The notes: generated by a model from the letters alone, not told the origin. 64,000 nucleotides of DNA from Hydra vulgaris (GCF_038396675.1 NC_088921.1:22305001-22369000), one strand, 5' to 3'; positions 30,435-42,200 are shown, numbered from the stretch's first letter. A program made the numbers and translations.

Positions 30435-31480
30435 AAAGTATCGTACTCCTAAAACATTCAAAAAGATTACAAAAATAACAAGCTCAGGTATCTCTTGCAT
30501 TTAAGAGATAATTTTAGGAGTTGCTATTGATGGAAAGAACTCCAAACTTATTAAAAGTGGTATCTTTACTACTATATCAGGCCCGTCTCGCAAAAACTTT
30601 TAAGGGAGTTTGTTTTTGAAAAAACGGCAGTTTAGAATAACAAATAAAAATCTTGCTTATTTTTTTTAAAAAAAACTTGCATGAAACGAGAAAAAAAAAG
30701 GGGGTTGATCGCACCAGACAAATCCCCTTTCCTTACGCGCATGAACCTGAGGCATACTTTAATGGGAATGCCAGTTATACGGTTGCCTTTTTTACTAAGG
30801 CACGTTCCGAAATTAATTTCAAGGGATTAATTGAACACAGTGAGAGAAAAAAAACTTTTTTTAATGCTCTGAGAAAGATTACATCAATAAAAGTTTTCTC
30901 AGTGAAAGGCTAATGGACCTCAATGAACAATGACCGGTATCTAGCCGTACTGGTGATGGTTCATATCCACTTTGTAAGAAAAAGAAATATAAATAAAAAC
31001 GATCAAACCATTCTCTACAAAATATAAACACACATATGAAGTTAAGGAAAAAAAAAGTCCAATTGCAACTGAGATTAGTTAATACATAAAAGTGTTGCTT
31101 AAATTGGACAGTAAATCCTTACAATCGGTGGTCAGCAAACGCAGAACATTATTATAACAGAACTTGCTAAAATTTTCTTATTGCTCACCAAAAAAATCAC
31201 CCACTGCTGTTTACAATGTGAAACATTTTGACTTAATATACTTTCAGAGTAGATGTTTCAGTGTAGATATCGTATAAAAGTGGCAATAAAATGGATTCTA
31301 GTGGTACGCTTTGAGACTAACGGAAATGATTTGATTTATGCCCAAGGTAATAATAAATAGTAATAATAGCATTATTATTGAAAATTTATTATTTACATTT
31401 TACATCAAGAAACTGCAGTGTTAATAAATGGTGTTAAAACCAAAACTAACTATTTAAATTTAAGAGAACTGTTCCGATCA
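30435..31480. other. Intergenic, nothing firmly identified
   Basis: An 86-codon plus-strand frame (30653-30913) contains FPYAHEPEAYFNGNASYTVA but no recognised motif, and codon use is not distinctive. The sequence 3' of the Mab-21 gene lies here; tttatt at 31485-31490 is a possible AATAAA for that gene on the minus strand. Confidence 0.35.
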
Positions 31481-31550
31481 AATTTTTATTTCAAAATGGC
31501 TAATATACTAAAAATATGTTTTACATGGTATAAATATTATTTCCACAAGG

Positions 31551-31887
31551 TTACAAAATATTTTCAAAAATTTGAATTAAATTACGTAATTTTAAAATTC
31601 TTCTTTCATCCATCCTCAAACTTTTAATGAAGTCATTAAACTCGTTATATAATTTCTCTGTTTCATCTTTTAAAAGATCAGAAGAATATTCTTGGTTATT
31701 TTCAAATTTTGATTTGCTTGTATTACTTATCAAATAATCTTCGCTGATAGGGCATAAATTTTTATGCAAAGGGGTTTGTTTAATAAGTTCCCCAGGTAAA
31801 TTTCGTCGCAAATTCGTAGAATATTTTAAAGAAACACACTTAGTAGCGACGTAATAGCATTTCTGTATGCAGTGCTGCATTTTGTCA
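31551..31887 (-). CDS. Probable C-terminal extension of the Mab-21/cGLR protein, in a shifted frame
   Basis: Directly past the stop of the 906-codon frame, the neighbouring frame stays open for about 111 codons to a stop at 31551-31553. It runs DKMQHCIQKCYYVATKC and ends RMDERRILKLRNLIQIFENI. The Cys pairs continue the Cys/His cluster of the main ORF, and the end is helical and charged. The two frames meet exactly at a run of nine T (minus strand, 31887-31895). One base fewer would fuse them. A sequencing error, a polymorphism, a short intron or slippage could each explain this. Confidence 0.55.
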
Positions 31888-34613
31888 AAAAAAAATTTGG
31901 CGTTCATCAGAAGGAGGGTCATAAAATTTTGTAAAGCAACAAGCATGCGTACATTCATTCAATTGAAATTGGTGATTTTCGTTACACAAGCCACACATAC
32001 TGATAACAGATAAGCTGTTGTGTGCCATTACATCAGGTTCTAACAACTGTTGACTGATGCTTTCTATAAACGGAGTTGGCTCTACAAACGAGTTAAGTTT
32101 TAAATTTTGATTAGATCCAGATTCTTTGCGCATTTGTTTTGATTCAAAAAATTCAAATCCAGATTCATTTTTACAAAACAATGAAAAATTATCAAATTGA
32201 GCAATGCAAGGCAAATTAGGAATAAGACACGGAAGTTGTAAATCAGTGTTATCTAATTGATTTTTAAATGAATACTTAAACTTATCCTTTGTATCATTGA
32301 AACACTTTAAACATATATCAAAACCTTCCTGATTAATGCAGGTACTGCAAAAAAACCTTTTACTTCCACACGGTATTCTTTTGTCACAAACGCTGCAATT
32401 AGAACAGCTAAGCATTATTGATGATTTTAATCCAGAAAAATAAGTAGATATTGATTTATCTAATGCTGTGAGTCGAAGTATATTTTTATCAAGTTCTTTT
32501 TTCTGGGCCAAATACGTCTGTTTTAACACATCATACTCACCGAATTGCATTATTCTTTGAATAGCCTCAATATGGCTAGCATCAAATATAACATGAGCTT
32601 TTATTCTAGATACTTCTTCATAAATACCGTTAGTTTTTACAAAATACTGGTACCAAAACATTTTAACTAAATTTACCAACACGCATTTCATTTTATACAA
32701 TGAATTCTGCTTATAAACAAACGCTGCCGAAAAATGAAAAAGACTCGTTTGCCTGTTGTTCATTAAGTTTTCGTACTTCATGATTAAATGATCTCGAGCT
32801 AGTTTTATTTTGTTACTCATTGATTTTAATAAAGATTTTAACTTTAAATCAAAATCATTTTCTAAATCAAACAAACTCAACTCAGCAGAAATTAAAACAT
32901 CACATGGATAATGTTCTAGTAAGTTTAAGTCTTCAATAAAGTAATGCTTTATTTTTTTTTGTTTAATACCTTTATTAAGCTTCTTTAATAAATATAAAAC
33001 CCCCTCTTCAGGTGATATTGCTTCCCACCACGTGAGTGGTTGTTTTTCACAAACCCACATCATAACTGTTTTGCATAGATACGAGGTTAATGTTTTTTCA
33101 AGTAAGTACGTTTTTACAAATCGGTAAAACACTGACTTGAAAAGAAAGTAAATGTAACTTTGTTTTTCTGTTCGATGAAGACTTAAAACAGATTCTGCTG
33201 CAGAAAAGGACAAACGCCATTCCAATTTTTCCTCACCTTCTGGTAAAGATTTAGGGACAAAATGAAAGCCGTTATGTTGAATTGATTCGACGAGTTTATT
33301 ATCAGGCCAAATTCTTTTTCTTGTTACCCAGGCAGAAGCAGGTTCCGGCCAAAATGGCGCGTAAAAGCAGGGTACATTATCAATAAGAATTTCAGTAGTG
33401 ATTCCTTTTTTATTAGAAGATAAACTTTCTTCAATTAAACTAATTGCATTAGTAAGTTCAGGTTGAATAAATTCATTAAATGCTTTGTTAAATAACATAT
33501 GATAAGATAGATAAGGCTCGTTAAATCTTTTTATATTGCAAATTAAACAAGCTAAATTTATCGAATCATTCAAATTGCTTTTATTATTTGACCACGCCAA
33601 AATTAAATCATCAAGGATTCTAAAGTACATATTTGGAAAAGTTTCTAAAACATACTTATCAAAACATATATTAAAAAAGTTAGGAAGAATAACTTTTATG
33701 TCACAGCAAAACTTTTGCATTTCAATAGTTAAACTCTGAAGTGCTGTAAACTTACAAGTCCATTCCGTAAGAGCAGCTATAATCTCATTCTGTAGAGATT
33801 TTAGAAGAATGTCACATTTTAACGATCTCTCGTGCTCAGTTGAAAAGTTATCGATTTTTAAACAATCATCAAGTTTTTCGTTTTGTTTATTATCATCGAA
33901 ATTTAATACTTTAGAACACAAATTATTTTTAATACTTAACTCAGAATATTGAGTTTCATATTTACTTTCACTCAAATTCATTTCATATATTTTAACATCA
34001 TTGGCAACTATCATTTCATTGAGCCTATTAAATTCATTCAAAGATCTCGTGAAAACTTCAATACTCCTACTATCTAATTCTATAAACTCTTGGAGTTTGT
34101 TACCTAAATAAATTAACTGATTTTTTGCTTGTGTTGCCAACTCTGATAGATTTAGTTTCATGATATATTTATTATTAGTTTCAGTGTTAAGGCTTAGAAA
34201 AGCTGAACAACCTACAATTGCCTTTTTACACGTCTCGCTGTATAACCCTTGTATTCCTCGCACGCTAATGGTTTCAAGTGGATTGTTTGTTGTCGGTTGA
34301 CTATTATAAATAAATTTTTTCAACACTATACCAGACAAATACTGCTTGGATTGAACTCGATCAGAGACAGTAAAAACAATTTCATTTTCGATATCTTCTG
34401 GTAAATTAAAACATATATTTACATCATCAGCCAAGTTGTTTTTAATGACATAATGAAAAAATGCTTTACTTTGATCCAACGGTTCATAGCAAGCTTCAAA
34501 CTGTATTCGATTCACGGTTCCAACAACAACATTAAGATCAATTTCAAATTCAAAAATATCCTTTAATGTCGGATTGGCTAATCGAGCTAACGAACAACCT
34601 TCCATTGAACTTC
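31885..34613 (-). CDS. Mab-21 / cGAS-like nucleotidyltransferase with ZZ zinc finger (candidate cGLR), large terminal exon
   Basis: Minus-strand frame from ATG 34605 to stop 31885 (906 codons). Just before the ATG the frame reads GSS, preceded by a possible acceptor (acgacag, ending 34614). The nucleotidyltransferase GSSMEG motif is therefore complete and the true start lies in an unseen upstream exon. E21-x-D23 (FEIDLNVVVG) and D409 (IDNVPCF, then FWPEPASAWVTRKRIWP) fit the three acidic metal ligands. EWRLSFSAAE (about 461-471) through HYFIEDLNLLEHY (about 565) is the Mab-21 C-lobe. About 290 extra residues, mostly helical, lie between D23 and D409. Residues 737-768 form a ZZ finger (CSVC, CSTC, CLKC). 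A second Cys/His cluster starts at 871. Family members make cyclic dinucleotides on sensing nucleic acid or act without catalysis. The ligand and product here are unknown. Confidence 0.82.
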
Positions 34614-34619
34614 CTGTCG

Positions 34620-35335
34620 TAAGAAATAAATTAAATGGAAAATTGAGAGTTTTTACTTTAAACTTGTAGTTGAAAAAAAATTTTCAACAAGATTAAAAAA
34701 CCGAAAATGTTTAAAATTTAAAGTGTTGTAAAAAAAAAAAATTTCAATAACAATATTATTTCCTATACAATATTAGATCGTCAAAAAGAATGTATTACGA
34801 CGCAAAACTTGTGGGGGCCGATATTTTAAAAAATCAATATGATGAATATTATTTGTTTGACGTCTTCCGTTATAAAATGCATCAGACAATGTAAAAATTT
34901 ATACAAATTTATAGAAACAATTTATAAATATTTTTAGATTTTTAATAATAAACTTCACTTTGATCTTTCAATTCATAAAATTGCCTAAACAATGAAATAA
35001 AAACAAGTATCAAATCAGGTAAAAAATTAAAGTTAAATAAAATACTGTTAGGGTAACCTTTAAATAAGAATATATGTTAGCGCTTTAAATAAATATAATA
35101 TTTTAAAATTCATAAAACAGAAACTTAAAGCAATTAACAAATTTTAACAAAAAAAAAATAACAACAAAAATGAATAACTGTTAGGTTAACAAGACAACTT
35201 TAAAGTTTTCAGTGTTCTTTGTTTGATTTTGGTTTAGAAAGTTTGCAGTGGTTTTTGATAAAAATATTGGACAGTATGTTACCACGATGTCGTTCCATAT
35301 CAAAAGGGTTGCTCTTATAGAACTAATTAAAAGAA
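34620..35335. other. Upstream region of the Mab-21 gene
   Basis: Should contain intron or promoter of the minus-strand gene. No exon coding the N-terminal spine helix could be recognised. The frame before the GSS motif is open back to a TGA at about 34685 but has no ATG, which supports splicing at 34614. A small GC-richer patch (acgacgcaaaacttgtgggg) lies near 34796-34815. Confidence 0.35.
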
Positions 35336-35339
35336 TATC

Positions 35340-35692
35340 TTAGAGAATGAATGAAAAGAATTCTCTTAGAGAATGAAAAGAATTCTTTTAGAGAATGAAA
35401 AGAATTCTCTTGGAGAATGAAAAGAATTCTCTTAGAGAATGAAAAGAATTCTCTTGGAGAATGAAAAGAATTCTTTTAGAGAATGAAAAGAATTCTCTTG
35501 GAGAATGAAAAGAATTCTCTTAGAGAATGAAAAGAATTCTCTTAGAGAATGAAAAGAATTCTCTTAGAGAATGAAAAGAATTCTCTTAGAGAATGAAAAG
35601 AATTCTCTTAGAGAATGAAAAGAATTCTCTTAGAGAATGAAAAGAATTCTCTTAGAGAATGAATGAAAAGAATTCTCTTAGAGTAAAAAGAG
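35340..35692. repeat. About 23-bp palindromic minisatellite, roughly 15 copies
   Basis: Unit agagaatgaaaagaattctc+tta, with occasional g for a and one 4-base expansion (gaatgaatgaaaag) at each end. Each unit has an agaattct palindrome, and each junction forms ttctcttagagaa, also palindromic. Confidence 0.95.
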
Positions 35693-35699
35693 TAATAAA

Positions 35700-36050
35700 C
35701 ATAAAAGTGTTGCACAGGGATGTGCAACAAGTGTTGCACAGGTTCAACAAACTTTATCTTTAATTGAGTTAGACAGAACAAATGAGAAGAAAACCTATTG
35801 ATTAAAAGTATGATTAAAAGGAATTTTTATACACATATCCAGCAATATAAATAAGAGACATCTTCGATTGTACAGTTATTTTTTTTTTTTTTACTGATAA
35901 ATTGTCAAAGACCTCAGCTGAAGATTCATCAAGTAAAAATCCACAAAATTGACAAGAATGCCATCAAGAGTTAACTCATTAATGTTGTATGACAACAAAA
36001 GTAATTCGTTTTAGAATTATGGAACTTTTCAACTTTTTGTTGAACACTTA
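35700..36050. other. Spacer, nothing recognised
   Basis: Short direct repeat tgttgcacaggga/tgttgcacaggtt at about 35708-35745. Possibly flanking parts of the P-like element. Confidence 0.35.
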
Positions 36051-36056
36051 AAAAAT

Positions 36057-36447
36057 GTGCCACCAGATCCTTGTCTTAACACTCTGAATTCTTTTTCAAG
36101 TGGGTCTGTAGTAAATTTTGCCAACATAACATACATGTTTAACAACAACACAACATTATTGTTTGTTTCTCCTAAAAGTATTTTTGACAGCTCAACAATA
36201 TCTTTACATATGTATAATTTATGGAATGTCCAGTATCATGTGTTAATTGTTTTTTGTATTTTCCCTGATCACTTGTCATACGTAAATACATTTCTTCAAA
36301 ATCCCAAATAAACTTTAATCGCTCATCATTTCGATCTCTGATGACAGCTTGTCGATCATCATTAAACCTAAAATTTACACCCAAACTTTTTACATTTAAA
36401 ATTTTCCACCGTGTGACAACCAGTTTAATAAAATTAGCAGTCTCCAT
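36057..36447 (-). pseudogene. P-element-like transposase fragment
   Basis: Minus-strand frame 36447-36172 (91 codons): FIKLVVTRWKILNVKSLGVN, then DERLKFIWDFEEMYLRM and LTHDTGHSINYT. This is the spacing of the P-type transposase block W..LN.K....G.R.nD..R......D.RL.FL..F...F..M. and T.DT..A...T. Coding sequence seems to go on, out of frame, to about 36057. No ends identified. Confidence 0.6.
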
Positions 36448-36449
36448 TT

Positions 36450-37770
36450 ATGTTTAAAACGTTGGAGGTTTCAGGATGATTACATTAGACATTAGAAAAA
36501 TAATATTTTACAATATGACTCAAACTTTAACAACATTTTTATAAAAAATAAGTTCTCTTTTTTATTTCTTCTGCCATTTCGGATATTTAGATTAGGTAGA
36601 CAAAGCCAAACAACGTTTAAGATCCATTGGTGGTTTTTTAAGGTTTTTCAGGCAATATGTCAAATTTAAAAAAAAAGAAGCTTGATTAGCTTGATTTCCG
36701 TTGATTTTTTGGTCGCTCTCTTCCTTTTAGTTTAGTTAAGTTCACAGACTACACTGTTGCTTGTCACTACAGTGTCAGTGACTACACTATTGCTTGTCAC
36801 TTTAAAATTTGTATAAGGAATACATTTTATCCAACGTGTTTTTTCTTCTATAATCTTTAAACTGACGCTTTATATTCTTTTGATTTTTACTTCTGTGGTT
36901 AATAATTCGTAGGACACCCATAAACATTTTTTTCACCTTTTTTCAACTAAGTAAAGAAGATTCATAAGACAAGCCTTTTTGGAGCTTCCGCGTTCATTTT
37001 CTAGAAGTTAAATCGGACCCCACTTTTTTTTCTAAATTTTGCCTGTTACTTAAATAGCGCCATGTATGTATACATAGTTCTGAAAAAAAAGGTATGTATA
37101 CACATCTTTTTACAGATTAGAAAACCACAACTAATTTGCTGAAAGTTGCTTGTGTTTTTTTTAAAATATTTGTCCAACATCTTTAATACTATAATGTCTT
37201 ATATTAAATCGATATTTTATTTTATATATTAGTTCTATAATTATAATAATAGCAAAAATTTTCTTTAATTAAAGTTCAACTCGAATATAGAAAAAATCCG
37301 ACGCAGAATCCGTATATTTTCTTTTTTTATTTTCTTACACGAATATTAATTGAAATTAAAACACTTTGAAATAAAAATAATAATTAAAATATTTAATAAA
37401 TTAAAATAAACACATTTTTATGAAACTAAATAAATAATAATAAATGTAGTAAAAGTATATATCTAGAAATTAAAGAAAAGGATTAAAACCAATTTTTGAG
37501 CAACACCTTCACCCCTCCCTCCCCCTTTGCCCTCTTATCCATTGAACTTTTTCGAGCAAATTTAATCTAGTTATAACTTGTTTATAAACTATATTATTTG
37601 AAGTTCAAATCATTTTGGTTAAAAAGTTATTAGAAAATGAATCAACAAAGATATTTATATCTTTTGTTTAATAATAATAAAGCTAACTGAGTTTGACTTA
37701 TTTGAAATTTTTATTGCTGAGGAAAATAAACAATTAAAAACAATTTCTGCAAATATAACAGGTTGTTTAC
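36450..37770. other. Repeat-rich spacer
   Basis: At 36740-36800 the phrase gactacactgttgcttgtcac is repeated twice. The minus strand around 36700-36860 reads RWIKCIPYTNFKVTSNSVV, which could be a THAP-finger remnant of the P-like element, but the Cys/His ligands are not clear. The remainder is AT-rich and unassigned. Confidence 0.3.
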
Positions 37771-37772
37771 TC

Positions 37773-38222
37773 AGGCCTCAGCAGGAAGCGAGAGCTTTAG
37801 CTTTCGCTCTCGCCCACACTCCCCTAAAAGTTTACAGCAATTTACAGCTCTCGCAAAAGTGTTTTTTTTTCTCTCAAAAGTATAATTATCATAATAACTA
37901 AAATGAAAAATGCAAAGTCAAAAAAATTTATTTAATTGAATAATAAACAGGCACGGTTTTTGCAAAAAAAATTGTATGTCTAAAGAATTTTTCAAGTCGC
38001 ATTAAATGATGCTTGTTATGTGTATATTATTGTGACATTAACGTTGCAAACATATGCTTGTAAATAGTATAAAACCAAATTTTGTATTTAATAAGCAATT
38101 TTTATAAAAATAAACAGCTCTCGTTAAAAGCAGTTTAGAGGAGCAGCTCGCATGGCTCACTATGTTCGTTTTAAGAGAGCTTTTCTCCGCTCTCGTGCTT
38201 ATTTATACTCCTGCCGAGGCCT
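37773..38222. mobile_element. 450-bp MITE with aggcctcagcagga termini
   Basis: Left end aggcctcagcagga and right end tcctgccgaggcct are inverted (13/14), followed inward on both sides by gcgagagc/gctctcg modules that recur several times (37789-37806, 37850, 38118-38200). Non-autonomous; no coding content. Confidence 0.75.
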
Positions 38223-38229
38223 TCTTACT

Positions 38230-40650
38230 GATAATTGCCAAGACACTTGGCTCCGATGAATTGAGAATTGCACAAAAATCATTAGTTCAGAATAGCTAGA
38301 AAAGATCAGCATCTGAAGAAAAATAAACTTAAAAAATGGGATATGCTGGCATACAATTCAAGGCTGGTAAGGAAACCTTGCTTGAAAAGTATGTTAAAGA
38401 ATAACTCTTTCAATAAGGTTCCAATAGAAACAATGTTGATTTAAACAGATTGTGCTCTTAGTAAGCATTCATATACAAACCAAAAAAAACTTTTTTAACT
38501 GCTGGTTTTAATATATTACCTAGTTGGAAATATCTCAGAAGGAAACAATCTGAAGTAACACCAATTATTATGAATTATCTTGAACCTAATTCTGGTGTTA
38601 ATTTCAGTATATTTCATGCTATTAAAATGACGATGCAAAGGATATTTGAGAACATTATTTTTGATGTGAAAATTGAAAATATACTAATAAAAATGAAGGG
38701 CTTATTGTAAAACAATGACAAGCCACAAAAACAAATATTTGAGAAAAATTACTTTTAAGTTTCATTTAAATCTATAAAACCAGTGCTTACCTATTATTCT
38801 CTCAAATTTATACATCATAAAAATACTAATGGATATTATATTTTGGACAAGAAAAATAAATAAAAATTGCGTATACTATTTAATTATAAAAATGATAATA
38901 ACTCATTTTTGAAAAAAGTGTGGCTTGTCATTGTTTTACAATAAGCCCTTCAAATAAAGTTTGGATTTGAGGGTTGTGGAAGCCATGCAATATTAAATTT
39001 AAAAGATAATGTTAACACTAGCAATATTATACTAACAATGTTCTGTCCATTTTCACTTGAAACAGAAGCAGGTTTGTTAGTATAGTTGCAAAAGTCACTA
39101 AATGCCCTATTGATTCACAAAGCGCCAAGTCTTCATAGAAAAAGAATCAAGAGAAACTCTTCAATAATATTCTGTCTTTAATTCTGACATTGAAGAGTTA
39201 AAAAATAAAGGTTTCCTTATGTATAAAAAGGGAAAACAATTTAATGTAAGGGTGATAGTGCAGTCATATATGAAAGCAGAGAATCTTTTTTTAGGAATTA
39301 AAGGTGCATTTTGTGATCTGTGAGCATGCTTAAAAGATCAGTGTTTGAATATTGAAATAATTGAAAATGGTCTTGTAGTCAATCAAGAAACTATAACTAT
39401 GAATGAAATATTTAACCAACTTGAACAAGAAGATGATGCTTTAGTTAAAAAAAACTTTGATTATATCACAAGGACTGGACAAACCTTCAAGCCAATTCCA
39501 ACCTTTGATGTAAAACCATTACAAGTAAATTGTTATCTTGTAATAGTGATCATATTATTCTATATTCTTAATATGTGAACATATTTGATATTAAAATTAT
39601 TGCATTTAAAATTAATGATATTTTTATAGATTCTTCATGCTTTACTGAGTACATTCGACCATTTCATGACTGTTGTACATGTGAAAACTGGTGTTTTTGA
39701 TTGGTCTCCTTTTAGTGCTTCAAATAGATTTCTGAAGTAAGCAGAGACTTCATTACAAACAAAGATATTGAAAAAAACAGGTATAAAATTGGGACTACCC
39801 TGATACAATTGAAAAAAGAAGAAGAGCAACAACAAGTTATATAGCTAGAGAACTATTGCACAAAAAATTAAACAGGGATTTAATTATTGCACAACTGTCT
39901 GTCCAATATTAGGCAACATTTCAAAAGTTCGAATTGGTGCTCTCAGTAATTCTTTAAGTATTTTTCTCAAAAAGAAAAATTTCTTTGGATCAATATAAAA
40001 GCAATTGTCTATTCAATTTAATGAGTTTCCATCTGTTACAAAACTAAAATTTACCTGGACCATGGATTCACAAACTGATTGGTCATTCTTGGGAGCTAAT
40101 TTTGAATAATAAGGAAAGTTGTTTGAGAAATCTTTACGATTCAGGGTTAAAAGGTAATAACAAAATATTAAGATTGATACATACCAAAATTATTTTGACA
40201 AGAGATACAAGTCAAAACTATTCTGCAAATTTAGGTATGAAAGAGGATATAAGATGATATAAATGTTTCTAATAACATTTTTCTGGAGATGACAATTTTC
40301 AAAATGTTAACATATGAATAAATTACGTGTTTTAGTACTTCTTTTGATAATTTTTATTGTTTTTGTCATTGAAGTACCTATGTTATCTTTGTATTACAAA
40401 ATATACATACATATTTATAAACATTTATATGTATCTTTGTTATAACCAATAAAAAAGCAAATTTTATGAAATTTTCAATATTTGGTTTTTTTAAATTATG
40501 ACCTAAATATACTGCAGCAAAACTATTTTTTAGTTTTTCCAAAATTTACACATAAAAACCTTTCCAAAAAGTCCTAAATCAACCTCATAGCACTTTCAGT
40601 TCAAAAGTTATGATCAAATGTCTATGAAAATAGTTGTTTGGCCCACTGTG
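38230..40650 (+). mobile_element. Transib/RAG1-like transposon, decayed, with 3' CACAGTG terminus
   Basis: Broken plus-strand frames: WKYLRRKQSEVTPIIMNYLE (38530), then after a MITE IKFGFEGCGSHAILNLKDNV and NIILTMFCPFSLETEAG (38960-39075), DIEELKNKGFLMYKKGKQFN (39188), a 77-codon frame at 39345-39578 (IIENGLVVNQ...DYITRTGQTFKPIP) and ILHALLSTFDHFMTVVHVKT with GVFDWSPFSASNRFLK (39630-39740). The G(C/S)G-HA...FCP layout resembles the first catalytic block of Transib/RAG1 proteins. The 3' edge is CACTGTG at 40644-40650, that is, CACAGTG read inward. The superfamily is inferred from memory. Confidence 0.5.
38695..38951. mobile_element. 257-bp MITE with 33-bp perfect terminal inverted repeats, nested in the transposase
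   Basis: Left arm 38695-38727 (gaagggcttattgtaaaaca...) is exactly complementary to 38919-38951. The flanks share aaat (possible 4-bp target duplication). Removing it joins transposase sequence on both sides. Perfect ends imply a recent insertion. Confidence 0.88.
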
Positions 40651-40861
40651 CCCCCTTTTTTTTTTTATACACAATTGTAATTGACTTGGCATTGATTCAA
40701 TAAGACTTTTAATGATCTTGAATAATATTTCAACAGTTTTTTCACTACATTTTTACTGTATCCACCTGCCTGTGTACTGTATTCATCTGCCCACCTCAAT
40801 AGTCAGAGGTTACTTAACTATTATTCAACCATTATTATTCAACCTTTTAACTCCGAAACAC

Positions 40862-40926
40862 AATAGTACCATACTCAAATTAATTCACGCCTCTGCATAG
40901 TGAATTAATTTGAGCACGGTACTATT
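40862..40926. repeat. 27-bp inverted repeat (25/27), 11-nt loop
   Basis: Left arm 40862-40888, right arm 40900-40926. The right arm includes tgagcacggtacta, which resembles a SINE phrase (tgagcgcggtacta at 11919), so the hairpin may have formed on a SINE remnant. Confidence 0.85.
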
Positions 40927-41112
40927 AGGAACAAAGTTGGAAATTCATAATTACGAAGCAAGTTATTTACCACCTTGATTACCTTAATTTTTTGTTTTTT
41001 AATTGACTTAATGTAAAATATTTAACACAAAAATTTTTTTTCTATAGATAAAACTTGTATATTTAAACAGTAAATTTTGCATATTGTTAATTAAAAAAAA
41101 TTATATTTATCA

Positions 41113-41665
41113 TAGGGAGAATGGGGTAATGGCGAATGCCTCGTAACACCAAACAGAATCAAAACTGCATAATAGAAAAATATATTTGACAATTTCTTTT
41201 TACCTACTGAGAGGCAATCCCATGCTCAGTTCCAGACTTGAAGTTGTGTAATGAAGCTGCAATGGTTGTTCACGATAATTTGATCCTAACCTTTTATGAT
41301 AATTTCATGCAACTTTTTTTTTGAGTAACATTCCTGTTGTAGCTACTATGCATTTAAAACCACTCCTTTTATTATTGTTGTTGCATAGGATAATTTTTGC
41401 AGTTCATTATTACACAACTGTGTTTGTAATTACTTACGGAGTGTTCGGAATTACCCCACATCCGTTGGGTAATTCTGAACACTAAAGGTTTTATTTTTGC
41501 CCTAAATTTTTATTTTATAATAACATTTATAAAAATTGCTTTTGAGTGTTTTTGACTAAATAGTTAGACTAATTGATAAACAATAAATATGATCAATTTT
41601 GTATAACTGGTGTCTCTAATTTGCATTCTCGCTCAACTGTTTACCAATACCCCATTCTCCTCTAG
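41113..41665. mobile_element. MITE with ggagaatggggta termini, pogo/Tc1-like
   Basis: Left end gggagaatggggtaatgg after TA; right end ccaataccccattctcctc before TA. Internal ggggtaatt/aattaccc modules at 41445-41480. TA on both sides fits a Tc1/mariner-type target duplication. No ORF. Confidence 0.7.
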
Positions 41666-41669
41666 TTTT

Positions 41670-42200
41670 CTTTGGAATAAAGTAACTTTTTAGCAAAAAA
41701 TTATTTAAAGTTTACAAAAAACTAAACAATGCATAAAAAACCGAAATTAAACAGGTTACTAACAAAGCTTTAGAAGGTAAAAACATTTAAAATGTTACTC
41801 TGATGAAGCAATTATGTCAAGTTTTAGTTGATAAAACTTGACATTTAATGGTATAGTTACATCAATATCTACTCTAGCAGGTATATATATAGACGGTGCT
41901 GTGTTCTCAAAAGATTGTAAACAGTGTTTTTTGGTAGAGAAAAAAAGGAACACTACATTGAACACCAAGAACACCAGAATTGGCAATTGATTGAAAAGAA
42001 CACCAGGATTGACGAACAAATCATGAATGTTTTGCTAATCATCATTCAGTAAATTATACATTTCAATCAAATACAAATACAATTTAAAATTTTTTTTAAC
42101 AGTAATTTGATTATTTGACATGCAAATATAGGCCCAGTGTCATAAAATCAAAAAACTGTTAAAATATATATTATTTACACCCACAAAAAAAATGATATAA
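41670..42200. other. Spacer, nothing firmly identified
   Basis: A short inverted repeat (atgtcaagttttagttgataaaacttgacat, 41815-41846) is a hairpin with 13-bp arms. Near 41960-42010 the phrase gaacaccaagaacaccagaatt is partly repeated. Confidence 0.4.

Noticed and set aside
30653..30913. 86-codon plus-strand ORF
   Set aside because: No motif, no splice context, and the N-terminal part is low-complexity Lys/Phe.
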